NCBI GenBank assembly: GCA_017889845.1
Contig: JAGGAJ010000126.1
Span: 1-5,323, forward strand
DNA: 5,323 bases
From: Deltaproteobacteria bacterium
GTDB lineage: Bacteria; Desulfobacterota; Deferrimicrobia; Deferrimicrobiales; Deferrimicrobiaceae
Direction of reading: 5' to 3'
Shown here: one piece after another, positions 1 through 5,323 of the stretch
Numbering within the stretch: the first letter of the stretch is position 1
How the letters are laid out: every line of letters starts with the position of its first letter
Notes under the pieces: model-generated
Databases searched by the model: none
What the model was told of the DNA's origin: nothing
What the model saw: the letters and a program-made list of their open reading frames with translations, nothing else
Translations under genes and position numbers: made by a program

Positions 1-20
1 GGAAAGGGGTTTCCTGCGCC

Positions 21-911
21 ATGATCACGCGGCTGACGGACGCGATCTGGATCGTCGAGGGCGGAAAGGGCGGGCGGTATCCGTTCTCCCACTCCCTCTA
101 CGTCCGCGACGGGGGCGGATTCCTCGTGGACGCCGGGTCGGACCCGGAGGAGATCGACCGGCTCCGGCGGGACGAGGGGATCTCCGCGGTCGTGATGACC
201 CATTACCACGAGGACCACTTCACCTACCTCCCGCGGCTTCCCGGCATAGAGGTGTGGGCCTCGGCGGCCGACGCCCCCGCGCTCGAGTCCCTCGAGACGC
301 TCCTCGGCTGGTACGCCGTCCTCGGGACGGAGTGGGAAGCGTTCTACCGGAGGCTGTTCTCGGAGAAGTTCCCCTTCGTCCCCCGGAAGATAGCCCGCCA
401 CCTGGCCGACGGCGAGGAACTGCGATTCGGCAAGACGCGGGCGGTTGCCGTCGTCGCGCCCGGCCACACGCCGGGCCACCTGTGCCTCCACTTCCCCGAC
501 GACGGGATCCTGTTCCTGGGGGATTACGACCTGACGGGGTTCGGACCGTGGTACGGCGACGCGCCGTGCAACATCGGCGCGTTCCGGCGGTCGGCGCGGA
601 GGCTGGCCGGCGTAGGCGCGCGGATCCACGTGCCCTCCCACGAGGGGCCGGTCCACCACGGCCCGATCACCGCGAAGGTCGAGGCGTACCTGTCGGTGAT
701 CGAACGACGGGAGGAGGCGCTGCGGGATTTCCTGCGGGAACCGCGCACCCGCGCGGAGATCATCTCGGGGCGGCTGGTCTACGGCCCGGGCCGCGAGGGC
801 CCGTGGTTCGACTACGGGGAGTGGGCGCTGATGTCGAAGCACATCGAGGGGATGCTCGCCCGCGGCGAGGCCCGCCTCGAGGGAGGCCGCTATTTCCTCC
901 GGGGCGGCTGA
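21..911 (+). CDS. MBL-fold metallo-hydrolase with C-terminal winged-helix-like region
   Basis: This is a 296-residue metallo-beta-lactamase-fold hydrolase, probably cytoplasmic since no signal peptide is visible. Metal-binding motifs are complete: HYHEDH at residues 61-66 (the HxHxDH motif), a histidine in APGHTPGH (H149), the bridging aspartate in LGDYD (D168) and a late histidine in PSHEG (H207). This predicts a binuclear, probably zinc, site for hydrolysis. After the catalytic fold, residues about 225-296 look like the winged-helix tail found in LACTB2-type and glyoxalase II-like family members. The substrate cannot be read from the sequence; thioester, lactone, phosphodiester or RNA substrates are all possible in this superfamily. 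The ATG at 21 is preceded by AGGGG at 5-9, an acceptable ribosome binding site, although the reading frame is open to the window edge. It is convergent with the DUF1858 gene, with 26 bases between the two stops. Family call is secure; function is not. Confidence 0.93.
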   Translation: MITRLTDAIWIVEGGKGGRYPFSHSLYVRDGGGFLVDAGSDPEEIDRLRRDEGISAVVMTHYHEDHFTYLPRLPGIEVWASAADAPALESLETLLGWYAVLGTEWEAFYRRLFSEKFPFVPRKIARHLADGEELRFGKTRAVAVVAPGHTPGHLCLHFPDDGILFLGDYDLTGFGPWYGDAPCNIGAFRRSARRLAGVGARIHVPSHEGPVHHGPITAKVEAYLSVIERREEALRDFLREPRTRAEIISGRLVYGPGREGPWFDYGEWALMSKHIEGMLARGEARLEGGRYFLRGG

Positions 912-940
912 GTCCGGCTATCTGCGGCTGAGTCCGGCTA
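904..940. repeat. 17-bp direct repeat (20-bp period) spanning two convergent stop codons
   Basis: GCGGCTGAGTCCGGCTA occurs exactly at 904-920 and again at 924-940, separated by TCT. The first copy carries the TGA stop (909-911) of the hydrolase gene. The second carries the TAG stop (complement of 938-940) of the DUF1858 gene. Each copy contains both possible stops, so a single ancestral copy could have ended both genes six bases apart; a local tandem duplication is the simple explanation. No inverted repeat with a T-run is present, so I do not call an intrinsic terminator here. Confidence 0.9.
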
Positions 941-1150
941 CTTCCGGAGGAGTGCGTTCAGCTCGGCGACCACCTTCTTCGGGTCGAGCCCCTTGTGCCA
1001 GGACGTATAGGTGACCGTCTCCTCCCGGTTCGACCTGCACGAGATGCAGTCCGCCCCGAACAGCTCGCGGACCTTCTCCCGGAGCGCCGGGTACTGCTTC
1101 AGGATGTCCCCGACGAACGTGTCCGGGTGGATCGGCCCTTCCTTCCCCAT
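938..1150 (-). CDS. DUF1858 / hybrid-cluster-protein-associated redox disulfide domain protein
   Basis: This 70-residue single-domain protein matches the DUF1858 family, also described as the hybrid-cluster-protein-associated redox disulfide domain and related to the N-terminal domain of ScdA/YtfE. The family pattern is visible: a start like HPDTFVGDILKQYP (residues 8-21), a helix ending at FGADC, a CxxC pair (C35 and C38) and the C-terminal GLDPKKVVAELNALL helix. The CxxC suggests thiol-disulfide or metal chemistry, but the molecular role of stand-alone members is not known. The ATG at 1150 is supported by AGGGGAGA seven bases upstream. A longer open frame continues upstream, but that part only shadows the thioesterase. 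The start lies inside the thioesterase frame (52-base overlap), so translation may be coupled. Family identity is good; function is unknown. Confidence 0.88.
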   Translation of the reverse strand: MGKEGPIHPDTFVGDILKQYPALREKVRELFGADCISCRSNREETVTYTSWHKGLDPKKVVAELNALLRK

Positions 1151-1638
1151 CTTCCGCTCTCCCCTTCGAGGACCGCCTTCTTCCGGCCCTTCGTAGCTAA
1201 CATTATACCCGGGGCGTCCCCCGGCGACCGGATGTTGAGGATGTAAAAGGTCGCCGACCCGAAGGCGACCGGCTCCCCCGCCTCGTTCCGGATCTCCGTG
1301 GAGCCGACGGCGATCGTCTTCCCCAGCCGGATCACCGAGCCGTGCGCGGTGACGGCCCCTTCCGACACGGGCTTCAGCAGGTTGACCTTGTACTCCACCG
1401 TGGTCATCCGGGAGGTCAGCGGGAGCACGCTGCGCAGCGCCGTGGCCACGGACATGTCCACCAGCGTCCCCAGGACCCCGCCGTGCAGCGTCCCGCCGGA
1501 GTTCCTCAGGACCTGCCGCACCCGGCACCGCATGACGCTCTTCCCGCCGCTGCACGACAGGAGCTTCATCCCCATCATCTTCACGAAGGGGAACGCGTTG
1601 ATGCGGTCCTTCACCATCCGCTCGTCGAAAACCTTCAT
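1099..1638 (-). CDS. PaaI-family hotdog-fold thioesterase with unusual C-terminal tail
   Basis: The first 134 residues or so are a typical PaaI/4HBT hotdog thioesterase, predicted to hydrolyse acyl-CoA (often aryl- or hydroxyphenylacetyl-CoA) in the cytoplasm. The active-site region reads N46-SGGTL-H52-GG-VLGTLV-D61, with HGG on the loop and D61 as the likely catalytic acid/base on the central helix. TTVEYKVNLLKP (79-90) and the final strand AFGSATFYIL (125-134) complete the fold. Family members usually end near this point. Here the frame runs on for 45 more residues, rich in R, G and S and with no recognisable domain, into the DUF1858 gene. The ATG at 1638 has a strong AGGAGG site seven bases upstream, and the MKVFDERM start fits the family. 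The tail may be a product of a late frameshift (see findings). Acyl substrate is unknown. Confidence 0.88.
   Translation of the reverse strand: MKVFDERMVKDRINAFPFVKMMGMKLLSCSGGKSVMRCRVRQVLRNSGGTLHGGVLGTLVDMSVATALRSVLPLTSRMTTVEYKVNLLKPVSEGAVTAHGSVIRLGKTIAVGSTEIRNEAGEPVAFGSATFYILNIRSPGDAPGIMLATKGRKKAVLEGESGRWGRKGRSTRTRSSGTS
1158..1165 (-). promoter_or_regulatory. Ribosome binding site of the DUF1858 gene
   Basis: AGGGGAGA on the minus strand ends seven bases before the ATG at 1150. It decides the short 70-residue start over the longer open frame upstream, and lies within the thioesterase tail coding sequence. Confidence 0.65.
1202..1207 (-). promoter_or_regulatory. Possible -10 element upstream of the DUF1858 gene
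   Basis: A perfect TATAAT lies on the minus strand inside the thioesterase tail, about 50 bases before the DUF1858 ATG. It would place a start of transcription near 1195 and a leader of about 45 bases containing the ribosome binding site. No good -35 hexamer is found 16-18 bases upstream (the stretch is GC-rich) and there is no extended -10 TG. An A/T hexamer is noteworthy in such GC-rich DNA but may be chance. Confidence 0.25.
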
Positions 1639-1645
1639 ATCACCC

Positions 1646-1651
1646 CCTCCT
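1646..1651 (-). promoter_or_regulatory. Strong Shine-Dalgarno site of the thioesterase gene
   Basis: A perfect AGGAGG on the minus strand, seven bases upstream of the ATG at 1638, fixes the thioesterase start. It is the strongest ribosome binding site in the window and sits 14 bases downstream of the nearest edge of the leader hairpin at 1666-1718. Confidence 0.85.
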
Positions 1652-1661
1652 GTCGATATCC

Positions 1662-1825
1662 TATTCTCCATACGGTGCAAAGGGCGCAGCGGGGGGTTCC
1701 ACGCAGCGGCGTATGGAGCGAGGCAGAGATTGCGTCGAGCGGAATCGCAGTGAGCGGGCGAAGGTCGCGAACGTAGCGGAGTGGAAGCCCCCCGCGAGCC
1801 CGGAGCACCCATGTAGATTCGAATA
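1662..1825. repeat. Long imperfect inverted repeat filling the EF-G/thioesterase gap
   Basis: Almost the whole gap of about 210 bases is one large imperfect palindrome. Matching arms are 1674-1702 and 1781-1809: GGTGC pairs with GCACC, then a 3x3 internal loop, GGGC with GCCC, a small loop, GCGGGGGG with CCCCCCGC, one bulged base (1787), and TTCCAC with GTGGAA. Weaker pairs continue outward (CAT 1669-1671 with ATG 1811-1813; TATTC 1662-1666 with GAATA 1821-1825). The 78-base centre has small hairpins of its own, such as GCGA/TCGC at 1758-1768 and TGCG/CGCA at 1731-1749, and irregularly spaced AGCG repeats. No coding potential is convincing and there is no T-run for a terminator. TATCC flanks it at 1657-1661 and 1832-1836, which could be a target duplication or chance. 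It could be a non-autonomous mobile repeat, a structured RNA or a leader element. Confidence 0.8.
1666..1718 (-). promoter_or_regulatory. Leader hairpin upstream of the thioesterase (alternative fold)
   Basis: CTCCATACG at 1666-1674 and CGTATGGAG at 1710-1718 are perfect reverse complements (9 bp) with a 35-base loop. In a minus-strand transcript this hairpin ends about 28 bases before the thioesterase ATG. Its loop contains the strand 1675-1702 needed for the larger palindrome, so the two folds compete. A regulatory role is inference; no known riboswitch class is recognised. Confidence 0.4.
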
Positions 1826-1850
1826 CGATTGTATCCATGGATTGAAGAAT

Positions 1851-3872
1851 TCACGCCCGGTCGTAGTGCGAGAACTTCATCGTGTAGTTTCCGCGCCCCT
1901 GGGAGAGGGAGCGCAGGGCGGTCACGTACCCGAACATCTCCTTGAGGGGCACCTGCGCCGACAGCAGGCTCCATTCCGGCCGCCGGTCCACCGAGGTGAC
2001 CTTCCCCCGCCGCGCGTTCACGTCCCCGATGACCCCGCCGAGGAACTCGTCCGGCACCGCGACCTCCACCGCCATCACCGGCTCCAGGAGGAACGGCCGC
2101 CCCTTCTCGTACGCCTCCTGGAACGCCTTGGCCGCCGCCACCTTCGCCGCCATCGGCGACGGCACGCCGGAGAGGAACTCCAGGCGGGACACCTCCACCG
2201 TCACGTCGTCCACCGGGTACCCGAGGGCACCGAAGAACGCCCCCTCCCGCAGCCCCATTTCCACGCCGTCCGCCGCATCCGGCGGCAGCCCCAGGAGCCG
2301 GTACCTGTCGGAGATCCGGACCCCCGAGCCGCGGGGGGCGGGGGAAACGGTAACGACGGAAACCACCTTCACCTGGCGCTCCGCGATCTCCCGCTCGAAG
2401 ACGCTCTCGGCCGTTCCCGCCGCGGTAACCGTCTCCCGGTAGACGACCTGCGGGTTCCCCTTGCGGACCGCCATCCCGTGCTCCCGGGCCAGCCGGTCGA
2501 GGACGACCTCGAGGTGCAGCTCCCCCATCCCGGAGAGCAGGATCTGCCCGGTGTCGGCGTCGTCCCGGAAGGAGAGCGTGGGGTCCTCGTCCGTCATGTG
2601 GCACAGCACCTCCCGGAGCCGGTCCATCTCCCTCACCGTCCGGGGCTCCACCACCACCGAGACGACGGGCTTGCGCACCTCGATCGACTCGTACACGATG
2701 GGCGCCCCGGGGTCGCACAACGTGTCCCCGGTGCGGGCCGTCTTGATCCCCCGCGCCGCGGCGATGTCTCCCGCCCGGGCCTCCTCGATCCGCTCCTTCT
2801 TCCCCGCGTGCATCCGGAACAGCCGCGCCACTTTCTCCTTCCCGCCGGTCGCGGCGTTCTGCACCGTGTCCCCCTCCGCGATCTTCCCCGAGTAGAGGCG
2901 CAGGTACACCGTCCGCCGCCCCTCTTCCTGGACCACCTTGAACACGAGCGCGGAGAACGGCGCGGAAGGGAGCGGCTCCCGCGTCGTCGGGACGCCGGTC
3001 CTCGGGTCGTCCCCCCGCGCGGGAGGGCCCTCCGCCGGCGAGGGGAGGTAGAAGACGATGCCGTCCATCGCCGCCTGGACGCCGCGGTTGCGCAGCGCCG
3101 AGCCCGCGAAGACGGGGAAGATCCTACCCGACAGCGTCCCCTTGCGCAGGGCCGCGCGCAGGAGCGGGACCGGGACTTCCTCCCCCGCGAGGTACTTCTC
3201 CGCCGCCTGGTCGTCCGCGTCCGCTGCCGCCTCCAGCAACGCCTCCCGGTACCCCGCGCACGCCCGCGCTTCCGCCGCGGCGAGGGGGGCCCGCGCCACC
3301 GTCGCCCCCTGGTCCTCCGGCGAGAAGGACACCCGTTCCATCGTCAGCAGGTCGGCCACGGCGGTGAAGACCCCGTCCTCGTACAGTGGCGCGGTGAGGG
3401 GGACCCCGCGGGCGCCCAGCTTGCGCGCCATGTCGCCCAGCACGCGGTCGAAATCGGCCCCGGGCCGGTCGAGCTTGTTGACGAAGGCCAGCCGCGGGAT
3501 CCCGTGCCGGTCCGCCTGGCGCCAGACGACCTCGGACTGGGGCTCCACCCCCCCGACGCCGCAGAAGACGGCCACCGCACCGTCCAGCACGCGCAGGGAC
3601 CGCTCGACCTCGATCGTGAAGTCCACGTGGCCGGGGGTGTCGATCAGGTGGATCTCCGCCCCCAGCCAGGAAAACTGCGTCACCGCGGCGGTGATCGTGA
3701 TGCCCCGCTCCCGCTCCTGCGGGAGGTAGTCCATCTGCGAGTCCCCGTCGTGCACCTCCCCCATCCGGTGCGTGATCCCCGCGTAGAACAGGAGCCGCTC
3801 GGTGAAGGTGGTCTTCCCCGCGTCGATGTGGGCGATGATCCCGATGTTGCGGAGCCGGTCCACCGGCGCCAT
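1851..3872 (-). CDS. fusA: Elongation factor G paralogue (EF-G2-like translational GTPase)
   Basis: This 673-residue protein spans all five EF-G domains. The GTPase domain has AHIDAGKT (14-21), RGITI (56-60), DTPGH (78-82), NKLD (132-135) and GSA (257-259), with a G' insert between the last two. Domain II is about 300-390, domain III contains LSGMGELHLEV (446-456), and domain V has LEPVM, GDVNARRG and the terminal LRSLSQGRGNYTM pattern. It should bind the ribosome and hydrolyse GTP. Domain IV (about 476-595) is unusual: the GGRGQYG-type loop expected after YRETV is absent, and the loop that carries the tip histidine (H583 in E. coli) is shortened to SGVPSP with no histidine. FCGVGGVEPQSE (103-114) also differs from housekeeping EF-G. 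This points to a secondary paralogue, as in lineages with two EF-Gs, rather than the str-operon gene. The ATG at 3872 follows the U32 stop by two bases. Confidence 0.93.
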   Translation of the reverse strand: MAPVDRLRNIGIIAHIDAGKTTFTERLLFYAGITHRMGEVHDGDSQMDYLPQERERGITITAAVTQFSWLGAEIHLIDTPGHVDFTIEVERSLRVLDGAVAVFCGVGGVEPQSEVVWRQADRHGIPRLAFVNKLDRPGADFDRVLGDMARKLGARGVPLTAPLYEDGVFTAVADLLTMERVSFSPEDQGATVARAPLAAAEARACAGYREALLEAAADADDQAAEKYLAGEEVPVPLLRAALRKGTLSGRIFPVFAGSALRNRGVQAAMDGIVFYLPSPAEGPPARGDDPRTGVPTTREPLPSAPFSALVFKVVQEEGRRTVYLRLYSGKIAEGDTVQNAATGGKEKVARLFRMHAGKKERIEEARAGDIAAARGIKTARTGDTLCDPGAPIVYESIEVRKPVVSVVVEPRTVREMDRLREVLCHMTDEDPTLSFRDDADTGQILLSGMGELHLEVVLDRLAREHGMAVRKGNPQVVYRETVTAAGTAESVFEREIAERQVKVVSVVTVSPAPRGSGVRISDRYRLLGLPPDAADGVEMGLREGAFFGALGYPVDDVTVEVSRLEFLSGVPSPMAAKVAAAKAFQEAYEKGRPFLLEPVMAVEVAVPDEFLGGVIGDVNARRGKVTSVDRRPEWSLLSAQVPLKEMFGYVTALRSLSQGRGNYTMKFSHYDRA

Positions 3873-3874
3873 CG

Positions 3875-5323
3875 TCAGAAGTTCCCCCGGAAAAGGTTGA
3901 AGGTGTAGGTTCCGGGAATCCCCCGGTCGGCGAACAGGGACGAAAGGACCTCCGCGATGCCGTCCGGCGCGAGCCCGCGCAGGTCGGCGAAGAAGTCCCG
4001 GATCCCCGCGGCGCGCATCTCGTGGAGGTTGCCGGCGGCGGAGAACGGCTCGGCGGGAAGGACGACCGACCCGTGGTCGTCGGCCGTCACGTGGAACCGC
4101 TCGGACCTCGGGCTCACCACGTCGCCTTCCCGCACCCCCGCGGCGGGGAGGAGGCGCGAGGTCATCAGCGGCACCGGGCCGTACGCCACGGCGATCCCCA
4201 GGCCGTAGAGGAACTTCCCCACGTCCCGCAGGGCCGGCAGGGTCGCCTCGACGGGCAGGATCATCCGCGCCGCGCCGAGCCGGGAGAGGGCGGAGAAGGC
4301 TCCCGTGTTGAACGCGTACAGGTAGTGGTCGCTCACCAGCGTGACCTGGCGGCGCACGTGGAAGGGGGCGAAGAGCCGGAAGTGCCCTACGTCGGACAGG
4401 ACCCAACGGGTGATCCCTTTCCGGACCGCGTCCGCCACGGTGCGCCGGAGGAACGCCGCGTCCGACTCCAGCAGCGGGGGCGACAGGCGCATGTACGCGC
4501 CGGCCCGCGCGTGCCGCACCACGGGCGACGGGTCGCGCGCGAGGGCCCGGGTGAATTCCACCACGGGCACCACATCCGGCCGCTTCGGCAGGTGCGGAAG
4601 CTGGTCGGCACGGCATCCCGCGAAGATCACCGCGGGGGGCCCCTCCGGGCGGGCGCCCGAAACCTTCAGGGTGGGGAGGATCGCAAGGCGAAGCCGCTTC
4701 CCCTCGAGGTGGAACTCCTTGTCGAACTGCCGCGCCCCCGAAAGGAACAGGGCGCGCACGTCCGACCACGCGGGCGACTCCCCGTGCAGCTCGAGGCGGA
4801 CGCCGGAGAACGGCAGGTCGCCCCGGTACGCTTCCGCGAGACGTTGCACGGCGTCCGGCGGTACCGGGTCGGCACGTCCCCCCTCCCCGGCAACGCGGAA
4901 GGCGTATTCCCGGGACACGCTCCCCCCGTACGACGCCCGCACCGAAACCGACCTCCGGGAAGCGGTCACCGTGAAGCGCGCCCCCTCCGGCGGGACCGAT
5001 TCCAACTCGCGGCGCGCGCGCCGGGTGTGCTCCGCCCGCGCCGCGCTGCCGATCCGGAACAGCAGGTCCCCGGCGGACACGGGAAAGGGCACCTTCACGT
5101 GGAGCCCGCCGTCGGCCGCCCGCATCCCGCCGGCGGAGAACGCCCTGCCCGACCCGTCCTCGCGGAACTGGACGCGCAGCCGGTCGCCCGTCGCCACCGG
5201 CCCGGCGCCGGGGACGAACGCCCACCCGGTTTCGACCCGCGCCACGGTCCCCAGCGGTTCTCCCACGTTGCCGGTGCCGCCCCCCGCCGCCACCTCGGAA
5301 GGGGCCGCGCCGCCCGTCAAACC
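3875..5323 (-). CDS. U32-family peptidase, 5'-partial (DUF3656-like and C-terminal U32 region)
   Basis: The last 482 codons of a U32-family protein are present; the frame is open to the right edge. Numbering from the TTG at 5320, residues about 22-145 form a beta-rich segment with GTVARVE, GDRLRVQF and GDLLFRIG, resembling the DUF3656 insert of long U32 proteins. Residues about 225-400 resemble the second U32 half, with LVSDHYLYAFNTGAFSAL (328-345), LPVEATLPAL and YGPVPLMTSR (380-389). The end (GNLHEMRAAGIRDFFADLRG, then GTYTFNLFRGNF) is the usual U32 C-terminus. The N-terminal peptidase-like domain and the cysteines expected for an Fe-S cluster would lie outside the window; only one cysteine is seen here. 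U32 relatives such as RlhA and TrhP are needed for hydroxylation of 23S rRNA or tRNA, so 'peptidase' may be a misnomer. The TTG at 5320 is probably internal. Confidence 0.85.
   Translation of the reverse strand, partial: GLTGGAAPSEVAAGGGTGNVGEPLGTVARVETGWAFVPGAGPVATGDRLRVQFREDGSGRAFSAGGMRAADGGLHVKVPFPVSAGDLLFRIGSAARAEHTRRARRELESVPPEGARFTVTASRRSVSVRASYGGSVSREYAFRVAGEGGRADPVPPDAVQRLAEAYRGDLPFSGVRLELHGESPAWSDVRALFLSGARQFDKEFHLEGKRLRLAILPTLKVSGARPEGPPAVIFAGCRADQLPHLPKRPDVVPVVEFTRALARDPSPVVRHARAGAYMRLSPPLLESDAAFLRRTVADAVRKGITRWVLSDVGHFRLFAPFHVRRQVTLVSDHYLYAFNTGAFSALSRLGAARMILPVEATLPALRDVGKFLYGLGIAVAYGPVPLMTSRLLPAAGVREGDVVSPRSERFHVTADDHGSVVLPAEPFSAAGNLHEMRAAGIRDFFADLRGLAPDGIAEVLSSLFADRGIPGTYTFNLFRGNF
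3882..3888 (-). promoter_or_regulatory. EF-G ribosome binding site inside the U32 coding end
   Basis: GGGGGAA on the minus strand lies nine bases before the EF-G ATG and within the last codons of the U32 gene. The junction reads TGACGATG (stop, two bases, start). The arrangement predicts translational coupling and no separate promoter. Confidence 0.6.

Noticed and set aside
895..951. 8-bp inverted repeat TCCTCCGG/CCGGAGGA as a bidirectional terminator
   Set aside because: The loop is 41 bases, there is no T-run on either strand, and both arms are explained by Leu-Arg codons near the ends of the two convergent genes.
1813..1829. tRNA-like T-loop (ATTCGAAT)
   Set aside because: The bases on both sides do not make the five-pair T stem, and no acceptor or anticodon arm can be drawn around it.
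1823..1834. Small hairpin ATAC-GATT-GTAT after the EF-G stop as terminator
   Set aside because: Only four pairs, AT-rich stem and no following T-run; too weak to call.
1099..2718. Thioesterase frame open upstream, giving a 539-codon product
   Set aside because: The upstream part is an out-of-frame shadow of EF-G plus the palindrome; AGGAGG before the ATG at 1638 and the family N-terminus fix the shorter gene.
1713..3908. Plus-strand open frame of 731 codons opposite the EF-G gene
   Set aside because: It is antisense to a clear EF-G, its translation is dominated by R, P, H and G, and no family pattern appears. High GC produces long antisense frames with few stops.
1851..5225. EF-G frame open far upstream, giving a 1124-codon fusion
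   Set aside because: Sequence before MAPVDRLRN is an R/P/G-rich out-of-frame reading of the U32 gene. The ATG at 3872 matches the EF-G N-terminus and follows the U32 stop.

Overview
The window is high-GC bacterial DNA carrying five protein genes and one structured intergenic element. A four-gene minus-strand block runs from the right edge: a U32-family peptidase cut by the window end, an elongation factor G paralogue, a PaaI-type hotdog thioesterase and a small DUF1858 redox-disulfide protein. A plus-strand metallo-beta-lactamase-fold hydrolase at the left edge is convergent with this block. Base composition, the EF-G variant and the U32/DUF1858 families fit a Desulfobacterota/Desulfuromonadota-like (former deltaproteobacterial) lineage, but this is inferred from family flavour only. 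There is no rRNA, tRNA, CRISPR array or transposase.

Layout: 21-911 (+) MBL hydrolase. 904-940 holds a 17-bp direct repeat (20-bp period) that contains the stop codons of both convergent genes. 938-1150 (-) is the DUF1858 protein. 1099-1638 (-) is the thioesterase, whose unusual C-terminal tail overlaps the start of the DUF1858 gene. 1639-1850 is the only real intergenic gap and is almost filled by a long imperfect inverted repeat. 1851-3872 (-) is the EF-G paralogue. 3875-5323 (-) is the U32 peptidase, 5'-partial.

The U32 gene and the EF-G gene are almost certainly co-translated: stop and start are two bases apart and the EF-G ribosome binding site lies inside the U32 coding end. Some U32 proteins are needed for hydroxylation of rRNA or tRNA, so the pair suggests a ribosome-related unit. 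The EF-G keeps all GTPase motifs but has lost both characteristic tip loops of domain IV, which suggests a specialised role (for example recycling or rescue) rather than ordinary translocation. The thioesterase and DUF1858 gene form a second small unit downstream of the palindromic element. The palindrome can fold in two mutually exclusive ways in the thioesterase leader and is the least explained feature of the window.
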